Shown here: in pieces, positions 1 to 7,139 of the stretch
Position numbering within the stretch: the first letter of the stretch is position 1
Layout of the letters: each line of letters opens with the position of its first letter
DNA from: Anatilimnocola aggregata
GTDB taxonomy: Bacteria; Planctomycetota; Planctomycetia; Pirellulales; Pirellulaceae
DNA length: 64,000 nucleotides
Assembly: GCF_007747655.1 (NCBI RefSeq)
Contig: NZ_CP036274.1
Coordinates: 2,108,001-2,172,000 of the forward strand
Direction of reading: 5' to 3'
Program-made: the position numbers and the translations under genes
The notes under the pieces: generated by a model
The model's input: only the letters and a program-made list of their open reading frames with translations
Told to the model about the DNA's origin: nothing
Databases searched by the model: none

Positions 1-668
1 AGATAATGACTCTGCAGCCGTAGGAACTCACGCGTCGGCGTGTCACCCCGTTTCCCCACGAACCGGGCCACAGCAATCCGGCTGTTGTCGTAGCTGATCC
101 GGCGGGGCACGCCGCCGAAGAACTCAAAGGCCCGCTGATGGCCCGCTTGAAACGTCTCGGTGCATTCGCGAGGAAAGACCTGCACGAAGAACGCGTCGCT
201 GTACGGCAACGACATGACGCAGTACGCGACTTTCGTCGGCATGCCTTGCAGCACCACCTCCGCTTCGCCGAAGTCGAACTGGGCTTCGCCCGGTTGATGC
301 GACAAGGGTAAGAACACCTCCGCCGTGGTCGTTCGCCACTCCCGCACGACCTCGCCGACCACCGTGATCCCGCCGGTGTAGCCATGCTCGGCACGCAGGC
401 GGTCGAAGATCCGTTTAGTGGTGTGGCGCTGCTTGCGGGGCGCCGTTTTGTCCTGCTCCAGGATCTCGTGGATGATCGGCAGGAACGGATCGAGTTTGGG
501 CCGCTCCCGGGGCAGACGTTGTCGATAACCGGGCGGCTCAGGGTGCTGCAGGATCTTTTCGAGGGTCTGCCAGTGAAGGGAAAATTCCCTGCAAACCGCT
601 CGTTTGGATTTCTTCTCGGTCAGGACAAGACGACGGATTTCGGTCCAGTTATGCATATCTCGCAGCAT
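1..668 (-). CDS. istA: IS21-family transposase IstA, N-terminal part only (window edge)
   Basis: This is the first ~222 codons of an IS21-type DDE transposase, identical to the start of the full copy at 54131-55645. Reading begins at 668 and leaves the window at base 1. The visible part holds the N-terminal helix-turn-helix region that binds the element ends and the beginning of the integrase core. Nothing in view interrupts it, so the copy may be intact. IstA acts with the ATPase IstB, whose gene would lie off the left edge. Confidence 0.88.
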   Translation of the reverse strand, partial: MLRDMHNWTEIRRLVLTEKKSKRAVCREFSLHWQTLEKILQHPEPPGYRQRLPRERPKLDPFLPIIHEILEQDKTAPRKQRHTTKRIFDRLRAEHGYTGGITVVGEVVREWRTTTAEVFLPLSHQPGEAQFDFGEAEVVLQGMPTKVAYCVMSLPYSDAFFVQVFPRECTETFQAGHQRAFEFFGGVPRRISYDNSRIAVARFVGKRGDTPTREFLRLQSHY

Positions 669-811
669 GGGCTACGCTCGCGGATCGTAAGGCTTGAGAC
701 GCTGGGAAGCCTCAAATCTGCCTTACGGATTCTCACGAGCAGGGCTAGCGCTGCACTTTTCGACCGACCATCGGCTCCGCCGCGCGCTGCACTATTCGAC
801 CGTCGTTTACA
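1..811 (-). mobile_element. IS21-family element, right-hand part (continues off the left edge)
   Basis: Bases 1-811 are the same as 54978-55788, the istA-proximal end of the complete element further right, at a constant offset of 54977. The element ends at 811 with the same 35-bp terminal repeat (777-811). Sequence beyond 812 is unrelated in the two places, so the boundary is sharp. Both copies have the same orientation. The rest of this copy lies outside the window. Confidence 0.93.
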
Positions 812-1152
812 GTAAGTGTCCGAACTGCGGAAGCGTATTGAACTCTGGTGCGAATAATACCTTTCGCCAGGGAGATTCTCGTGTCTGCCCAGTCTGCCAC
901 ACTCAGTTCACGGTTTCCCTGCCTCTGCCGCCGTTGGACAATATTAAATTTGGGTGTTCACTGGCCGAGCGGGTAGCCAACTTCCTTCAGGCAGGCGGCG
1001 AGATCCCAAGTCGCCACCCATATTTTGACGAGGCTTGCCTCGCCCGAATCGGCAGTGAGTTTTTGTACGGTTACGCGAATGAGGCCCGAGCACCGCATTT
1101 TTTGACACGACGCCAGTCATCGATCGGTTCGCAAACCGAGCGCCATTGGTAG
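812..1152 (+). pseudogene. Zinc-ribbon protein fragment truncated by IS21
   Basis: Directly after the IS end, an open frame on the plus strand encodes a peptide starting SKCPNCGSVL and containing CPVCH about 22 residues later. This pair of CxxC motifs is typical of an N-terminal zinc ribbon. No start codon lies between the IS end and the first Cys pair; the frame is open backwards only into IS DNA. The simplest reading is that IS21 removed the first few codons and the promoter of a small zinc-ribbon protein. The remaining ~85 residues resemble nothing I recognise and may themselves be decayed. Confidence 0.45.
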
Positions 1153-1230
1153 ATTGGCTGGCGAATAATAGCGACCATAGTTTGAACCGGGGATCAAACA
1201 CAGGCCTACGGTCCTCCGAGGAGATTGGAG

Positions 1231-1704
1231 TCACGCGGCAAGTGCCTGAAGCGGCAGTTGGTATTGAACCGGCGAGGACAGCTGAGAGCGGCAGGTAGGG
1301 TAGCAACGCCACTTTACTTTGCGCTCCCCAGTTAGTATCAGCGTTCCGACCATTACTTTTTTTGGTTGATGTTCCGCGTCAGGACGCGGAAGTGCCGCAA
1401 TTGTACGTCGAACCTCCTCATCAGTCGGTCTGACTAATTCGGCGATTACATGCCCATCGTGCAGCACGATAAATGTTGGCCAAAGCTTGACCCGAAAGGA
1501 TCGTCCGAGTGGCTTGCCTCGTCCGTCGGCGATTCGTATGTGCAGGACGTCACTGCGCTTCTCAAGTACTTCTCTGATGGCCGGTTCTAACGCCAGGCAG
1601 TGGCCGCACCAGCCAGCGCCAAATTCTAGGAGCACTAATCCGGTGCCTTCATCGAGTTGCTGGCGCGCGGGTTGGATCTCGCTGTAAGGGGAAGAGATGG
1701 GCAT
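1231..1704 (-). CDS. Thioredoxin-like protein coupled to selO
   Basis: This 157-residue protein has a thioredoxin fold signature: a hydrophobic strand (LVLLEFGAGWCGHC) with the redox motif WCGHC at residues 32-36 and a cis-proline strand (KLWPTFIVL) about 40 residues later. There is no signal peptide, so it should act in the cytoplasm as a disulfide reductase. Its ATG follows the TAA stop of the selO gene without any gap (TAAATG), which indicates translational coupling. Thioredoxin domains normally end near residue 110; here a basic, cysteine-containing tail of roughly 40 residues follows and matches nothing I know. The tail could be a frame-shifted remnant or an added function. Confidence 0.85.
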   Translation of the reverse strand: MPISSPYSEIQPARQQLDEGTGLVLLEFGAGWCGHCLALEPAIREVLEKRSDVLHIRIADGRGKPLGRSFRVKLWPTFIVLHDGHVIAELVRPTDEEVRRTIAALPRPDAEHQPKKVMVGTLILTGERKVKWRCYPTCRSQLSSPVQYQLPLQALAA

Positions 1705-3174
1705 TTAAGTACCACAAAACGTTCGATAGTTGCATTCACTGGCGGGTGGTTCTCTGTACGATTGCCCCCCTGTGGCATCATAGGGTCGCTTCAGAACTTC
1801 CAGCAGCCGATGCAGCGGCGACAAATCGCCTGAATCCTCGGCGGCAGACAATGCTTCTTCAACGCGGTGATTACGAGGAATGAACGCCGGATTGACGATC
1901 CGCATGCCGGCGTAGATTGAGCTGTGCGGTTTTTGTTCACAGTTCAATCGTTCCTGCCACCGCGCGTACCAAGCTTGGAAGTCGGGCTGGTTGTAATAAT
2001 GACCAGCAGGCATGGTACCCGCGGACAGATCACGCCAGACGTTGGTGTAATCTGCGCCAGCTTGCTGCATCCAGTCCAGAAGTGATCGAACGAGCTCAAG
2101 ATCACCCGAATCTGGCGTCTGTAGTCCCAACTTTCGCCGCATGCCATCGAGCCAGTATCGATCGAAGAGGGCTGGGGACTCGCTAATGGTCTCCGTAGCG
2201 ATGGCGATTGCTCGATTCGAGTCCGAATCTAACAGCGGCAAGAGAGTTTCGGCAAAGCGTGCTAGGTTCCACATTGCGATCGCCGGCTGATTGCGATAGG
2301 CATACCTGCCCGCATGATCAATTGAGCTAAACACAGTATCCGGGTCATAGGCGTTCATAAAGGCACAGGGGCCATAATCAATCGTCTCGCCCGAAATTGC
2401 CATGTTGTCAGTATTCATCACGCCATGGATGAAACCGACCGCCTGCCACTTGGCAATGAGTGCAGCCTGGCGATCAATCACCGCCCACAAGAAGTCCTGA
2501 TACTTGTTTGGAGTATCTCCGATTTCTGGATAATGCCTTTCGATTGCATAGTCGGCCAGGGCTTTCAGACTCGTGTAGTCCCGCGTGGCGGCCAAATATT
2601 GAAAAGTCCCGACTCGAATGTGACTCGCGGCAACTCGGACCAGGATCGCTCCTTTACGGACGGATTCTCGATAGACCGGTTCTCCGGTGGTGATTACCGC
2701 CAAGCTTTGCGTAGTGGGAATTTCTAAAGCAAACATGGCTTCACTGATCAGATACTCGCGGAGCATCGGCCCGAGCGCTGCTCGACCGTCACCGCCTCGT
2801 GAGAACCTCGTTCGTCCTGCCCCCTTTAGTTGAATGTCGAGCAAATTGCCGGCCGGGGTGCGATGTTCGCCGAGCAATATGGCGCGACCGTCCCCCAACA
2901 TGGTGAAGCCGCCGAACTGATGACCAGCGTAAGCCTGCGCGATCGGCTGAAAGTCACCTGGCAGTTGGTTCCCCGCAAATAGCGACGCCAGCGTTTCCGG
3001 TGTGGTTCTTGACAAATTGATTCCAAGCACACGGGCGAGCCGGTCGTTCAGGATAGAAACTTGTGGATCACGTACCGGAACCGGTAAAGCAGAGCTAAAG
3101 AGCGTTTCTGGCAGACGTGCATAAGTGTGCTCCATCCGCCAGCCAATATCGGTGTTCGCAACTGATGGCATCAA
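1705..3174 (-). CDS. selO: SelO (YdiU) family protein adenylyltransferase
   Basis: Members of this pseudokinase family transfer AMP from ATP to Ser, Thr or Tyr of target proteins and are linked to oxidative-stress responses. Family landmarks in order are GHQFGGF and GDGRAILLGE, the Lys-bearing QLKGAGRT strand, GGDGRA, the metal-binding run GVMNTDNM followed by IDYGP, and the C-terminal TFCGT. At 489 residues it has the usual bacterial length. Enzymes of the E. coli type form a disulfide between an active-site-loop Cys and the C-terminal Cys; here the loop reads VFSSIDHAGRY and lacks the Cys, while the terminal FCGT is kept. Methionines at residues 1, 2 and 14 are all possible starts; the one at 14 (base 3135) lies closest to where homologues begin. 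It is followed immediately by the thioredoxin gene. Confidence 0.93.
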   Translation of the reverse strand: MMPSVANTDIGWRMEHTYARLPETLFSSALPVPVRDPQVSILNDRLARVLGINLSRTTPETLASLFAGNQLPGDFQPIAQAYAGHQFGGFTMLGDGRAILLGEHRTPAGNLLDIQLKGAGRTRFSRGGDGRAALGPMLREYLISEAMFALEIPTTQSLAVITTGEPVYRESVRKGAILVRVAASHIRVGTFQYLAATRDYTSLKALADYAIERHYPEIGDTPNKYQDFLWAVIDRQAALIAKWQAVGFIHGVMNTDNMAISGETIDYGPCAFMNAYDPDTVFSSIDHAGRYAYRNQPAIAMWNLARFAETLLPLLDSDSNRAIAIATETISESPALFDRYWLDGMRRKLGLQTPDSGDLELVRSLLDWMQQAGADYTNVWRDLSAGTMPAGHYYNQPDFQAWYARWQERLNCEQKPHSSIYAGMRIVNPAFIPRNHRVEEALSAAEDSGDLSPLHRLLEVLKRPYDATGGQSYREPPASECNYRTFCGT

Positions 3175-3403
3175 TCGTCATTCCCTTGCTTTGCTTCTGA
3201 ATCTAGGAATTATAGACGATTAAGCAATTCCGAAGGCAAAATTGCGGCAGATCGGCGGTCTGGTTCGTCGGACCTTCTAGCTGTTCCGCAACGAAATCAA
3301 TCGCCCCGATTCGTTCCGCGTTCTCTAGTTAGTTTCTGTGTCCGAGCCGTCCCCGGGGCCGAACCTGACTTGAAGCAGTCAGTGATTTGGTCGCTTTGAC
3401 GGA

Positions 3404-5473
3404 TCATTCGGTCGGCAGTAGTTGGATCGCGTCGACGATGACGAAGCCGACGGTGTTGGCATTGGAAATCGAAATGGTGGTTTCTACCTCAGCTTGCAGA
3501 TCGATCGTATCAATCGGGCGGAAGAGCTTCCCCGCAGGTAACGGCTTGGTCTGATCAACAGTCAGCGTCTTAGTGGCACTGCCAGAAGTAACCGTCACAG
3601 GAACATTGTTCGCTCGACTCTCGTGCGCCGAATAGGCAAGGAGAAGCTGATACCGACCGGTTTTCGGGGATTTGAAGCGAAACGTGGCGGATGTCGAGCC
3701 ATCGCCTTTGGTGGTAGCATCTTTCTCGCCGCAATAAACGTAGCCGCGATCGATGTGCGGCTTGAAATTGGTCGAGTGAGTCCACTGACCTGCTAACTTC
3801 GCATTGCGATCGTCTAGCACGATGCCCGGCAGTTTGCCCGAGTCAATTGAATGAGCCGTGGACTCGGTCTCTGAGATCGTAGGTAATTCCAGCACCTGCT
3901 TTTGGGCGAGCAACCGCTCGCGCAGCTTCGGGTACGGCAGTTTTTGGACAGCCAATTCTTGCTTTGCAGCGAGTGCTGCTGCGATCCCTGCGCTTTGACC
4001 GAGGATCATCCACGTCGGTTCGACTCGAATCGAGGAGATACCGACATGCGTACAAGAGAGAGCGACTGGGACGAGCAGATTTTCGCATTCCTCGGGTTTC
4101 GGCAAGATCGAGCGATAAGGAACGTGGTATGCATATCCCTGAGCGGGGCTCTTGCGCCTCACAGGGAAGATCGTTCCCTCATTGATGACCCCGCCGTCTT
4201 TGATTGCAACTCGCTGGCAATCATGAGAATCGATCGGGAAAGATGAGACAACAATCGGGTCTTCCTTCTCAGGCTCTTCCAGGATGTCTTTCTGGCTCAG
4301 CACATACATGCCTTTCATGCGCCGCCCTTCACGCACATACAGCGATGGTGAAAAGTGTCCGTAGTCGGCAAACTCGTCCCTACACAAACCAAGGGCCGAG
4401 AATCGCCTGCGATCAGCTTCGGGAACTGCTGGGTCGGTCGTAAGAAAGTGATAGAACTCCAGGGTGTACTGCTTGTGAGCTTCCCAGATCGCCTTGCGGC
4501 CAGTCTCGCCGGCCGCGCACCAGTCATTACCGCCACCAACTAGGCCGATGGAGAATTGCCCGCCAATCGAATTATTGCCGTCGACTTTGCCACCAGGGAG
4601 AGGATAAAGATCAAAGCCGACCTTTCCTCCGTTCTGGACAAACCGCCGAATGACTTCGAAACGTGCGGGATCGTAGTTCACCGGTTTGGGAAACGGTACG
4701 CGAATCTTGGGATCAGCTGTCAGGCACAGTCGAAAGCTGTAAACCATCACATTCTGGTCGCCTTCGTCTTCAGGACCGGCATTCGTAGTGGTAATCAATG
4801 GCAACGGCTTGCCCTCGCTGTCAAAACCGTCGATGTTCATTTTCCCCTTGGGGTAGCGCTTGCCAGCCAGCGACTCTCCGAACGCGGCGCGTCCTTCACG
4901 TCCAATCGTCCAACTCACCCCTGCGGCCGGTAACAGGTCACCTTCGTAAGTAGCATCGACGAAGACTTTGGCGGTAAATGTTCCATCGTTAGTCACAACG
5001 GATGTGATTCGATTACCCTCCTTGATCACCGACTGTAGATAGCGATTGGTTAGCACGGTGACGCCAGCCTCGTCCAGCATCTGTCGAGTGACCCTGGCCG
5101 CAACGTGTGGTTCGTATGTCCACTTGGACTGATCTTTGATGCCGACCTTGTACGGCAAGACAACGCCGCGCTCGGTGTAGTCTCGTTCAATGCGCGAGTG
5201 CCATTCATCAAACAAGCCCATCACCGTGCTCCGCACGGTCTGGTTGGAATCACTAAAACTGAGGCCGCCGGTATTCAGACCACCAATATGATTCGTCGGT
5301 TCCAAGAGAATGACCGATGCACCTTCTCGAGCAGCGGCAATTGCCGCACAGACACCACCTGGCGTCGAGCCATAGACAACCACATCGGCCTTGCTGGCGT
5401 CGCTCGCCTGTACGGCTGTCATTCCGCAACACAGGAACACCACCGCGGCTAAAATTCGTTGACGATCAATCAT
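3404..5473 (-). CDS. Exported FAD-dependent oxidoreductase with C-terminal golvesin/xanthan-lyase-like domain
   Basis: The 689-residue protein begins with a Sec-type signal peptide (hydrophobic residues 7-22, AQAS-like cleavage region near 23). An FAD-binding Rossmann segment follows: ADVVVYGSTPGGVCAA, with the glycine-rich turn at residues 35-40, then an acidic strand end (LLEP) and HIGGL. This matches the FAD_oxidored family (PF12831), abundant in planctomycete polysaccharide loci. After about residue 555 a separate beta-rich domain begins; motifs such as GRYQLLLAYSAHESRANNVPV and VVDAIQLLP resemble the carbohydrate-associated golvesin C-terminal domain. I infer oxidation of a sugar or sugar-like substrate outside the cytoplasm; the substrate is unknown. 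The next gene downstream of this one on the minus strand is selO, 229 bp away. Confidence 0.85.
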   Translation of the reverse strand: MIDRQRILAAVVFLCCGMTAVQASDASKADVVVYGSTPGGVCAAIAAAREGASVILLEPTNHIGGLNTGGLSFSDSNQTVRSTVMGLFDEWHSRIERDYTERGVVLPYKVGIKDQSKWTYEPHVAARVTRQMLDEAGVTVLTNRYLQSVIKEGNRITSVVTNDGTFTAKVFVDATYEGDLLPAAGVSWTIGREGRAAFGESLAGKRYPKGKMNIDGFDSEGKPLPLITTTNAGPEDEGDQNVMVYSFRLCLTADPKIRVPFPKPVNYDPARFEVIRRFVQNGGKVGFDLYPLPGGKVDGNNSIGGQFSIGLVGGGNDWCAAGETGRKAIWEAHKQYTLEFYHFLTTDPAVPEADRRRFSALGLCRDEFADYGHFSPSLYVREGRRMKGMYVLSQKDILEEPEKEDPIVVSSFPIDSHDCQRVAIKDGGVINEGTIFPVRRKSPAQGYAYHVPYRSILPKPEECENLLVPVALSCTHVGISSIRVEPTWMILGQSAGIAAALAAKQELAVQKLPYPKLRERLLAQKQVLELPTISETESTAHSIDSGKLPGIVLDDRNAKLAGQWTHSTNFKPHIDRGYVYCGEKDATTKGDGSTSATFRFKSPKTGRYQLLLAYSAHESRANNVPVTVTSGSATKTLTVDQTKPLPAGKLFRPIDTIDLQAEVETTISISNANTVGFVIVDAIQLLPTE

Positions 5474-5793
5474 GGGGAAATCCTTCGATAGCCTCGAACA
5501 CTTGGTCGACCGAATTCAATTCTCCGCATCTGCGCTCTCGCTTAGTAGGAGGGTTCGTCTCGGCATCCCGAACCGAACGTACCGACCCATCAACCGAAAT
5601 CGAGATACGTTTCAGATGGCCGATGGTCCCGTCGGGGTGATAAGTCTGAAATCAGTTTAGATTGACATATCCAGCTATCACTTAATGTTGGTGATCGGCA
5701 CCTGCAGAAGAGGTTGAGCCCTTCGACTTTCAGTATAAGGTTTTCCGACGAACGTGAGACGGTAACCAATGTCGGAGAAATCAAACATCTCGA
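5474..5793. other. Intergenic stretch
   Basis: This stretch separates two minus-strand genes. It probably holds the promoter of the FAD oxidoreductase. I found no convincing hairpin terminator, RNA gene or repeat in it; the short frames present have no coding features. Confidence 0.4.
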
Positions 5794-7113
5794 TCAACGT
5801 GCATTCCATTCGCGGTTCGGCTGTTTCCACAAGATGCGTGCGGCGTAGATGCTATTGTCGGAACCGTAGGGGTTGCCCGGCCGGAGAATGCCCTTGGGGC
5901 CTTGCATCCATTCGGCTGTTGTCACCCAGCTTTCGTGCTCGTTCACTTCGGTAACACCAAAAGCGTTGCCCAAGCCTGCCCCGCGCTCAGGAATCAAGAT
6001 TCGCTCGGTACTGCGGATCACGTGCAGTTTCTCGGGATCGACCTGCGCGATGAACAGCGGCGCTCGATGGCGGAACACATGGTCGTTGGTCGCCCCTTTG
6101 CGCGTGTAGCTCAGCAGCAAGCCGGCGCTGTGTGTAACCCAATGTTGCTGAGTGTTTGTGCTGCCGAGATCGCTGCCGTCGTCGAACCGCCAACGTTTGA
6201 CCGGGCCGAAGTGGAGACCGTCATCGGACGTGGCCACGTAGGCCGTGCGATCGTTACGCATTGTCAGAAAATATCGGCCGCGATACACGGTCAGCGACGG
6301 TTCGAAGACGCCGGTCTGGCGACTACCGGGAAGTTTGTATTCGACGCCGGGCTCAGCAGGTCGGCTCAGTTCGTCGCCATGTTCGAGATACTTGAGCTTC
6401 CTACCGTCAAACGAACAACGCATCACGGCGGTGTGGTACGGACTTTCGCCGGCGGTCTTGAAGTGGAACGGCAGCAGAATGTCGCCACCAGGCAGATCGA
6501 CCCGTTGGCTGGCACCGACGGTGGCGTAGAAGAACTTCGGATCGTCGGGCATGACGATCGTGTCCCAAACGGTCCAGGTGCGTTGTTCGGCGTTGTAGAC
6601 CGAGTATGACGTGCGTGACGACGCTTCGTTTTGACTGATCTTCACTTCCGCGCCGGAGGCATTGCGTTTGTAGCGAACTGTGGGGCCCGTGGCGAGCAAT
6701 TTGCCGGTCGCTGCGTGCCATTTGGGGACCATGTCGCCAGCGACAATCTCGATACCGCCCGGCTCTTGGCGGCGGCCCAAGGTTTGCGGATGTTCGAGCG
6801 GCGGCGACCAGGTTTTGCCCAAGTCGTCGGAACGAACTTCATTGACCGCAAAGAAAACGTCGCTACCAGTGAGCAGTAGCTTTTGCATCGTGAAGACGAT
6901 ACTTGGCTTGGGGCCGTGAACGACACCGGCCCGCGGCGCGACCCAACAGGTTTTGCCATCGAAGCCCGACATGACCGTGTCGAGCTTGATTGTATAGTCG
7001 AGCGGCTCCGCGGCGTTTGTCTGTTGTGATGCAGTACTTAGAAGTATTCCGTTAGCTAGGCACAAGATTAGAAACACTCTGCCAAGAATCATCACACTCT
7101 CGGTCATCGCCAT
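5794..7113 (-). CDS. Exported sialidase-like (BNR/Asp-box) beta-propeller protein
   Basis: The protein of 439 residues starts with a hydrophobic export signal (residues 8-28, ending near TNAAEP). It carries an Asp-box type sequence, RSDDLGKTWSPP, and further lines of the form TSDDGLHFGP, the pattern of six-bladed sialidase/neuraminidase-like propellers. Catalytic arginines cannot be assigned by eye, so hydrolysis of sialic acid is not claimed; many planctomycete members are named exo-alpha-sialidase without biochemical proof. It lies 26 bp after the 988-residue gene on the same strand and probably shares its transcript. A second protein of this type is at 32748-33893. Confidence 0.75.
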   Translation of the reverse strand: MAMTESVMILGRVFLILCLANGILLSTASQQTNAAEPLDYTIKLDTVMSGFDGKTCWVAPRAGVVHGPKPSIVFTMQKLLLTGSDVFFAVNEVRSDDLGKTWSPPLEHPQTLGRRQEPGGIEIVAGDMVPKWHAATGKLLATGPTVRYKRNASGAEVKISQNEASSRTSYSVYNAEQRTWTVWDTIVMPDDPKFFYATVGASQRVDLPGGDILLPFHFKTAGESPYHTAVMRCSFDGRKLKYLEHGDELSRPAEPGVEYKLPGSRQTGVFEPSLTVYRGRYFLTMRNDRTAYVATSDDGLHFGPVKRWRFDDGSDLGSTNTQQHWVTHSAGLLLSYTRKGATNDHVFRHRAPLFIAQVDPEKLHVIRSTERILIPERGAGLGNAFGVTEVNEHESWVTTAEWMQGPKGILRPGNPYGSDNSIYAARILWKQPNREWNAR

Positions 7114-7139
7114 CTCACACCAGAGTTTCGCTTGTCACA

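Noticed and set aside
694-811. Start of the zinc-ribbon protein within IS21 (ATG at 694)
   Set aside because: The first ~40 codons of that frame are IS end sequence, not a natural N-terminus; only the part after 811 belongs to the original gene.
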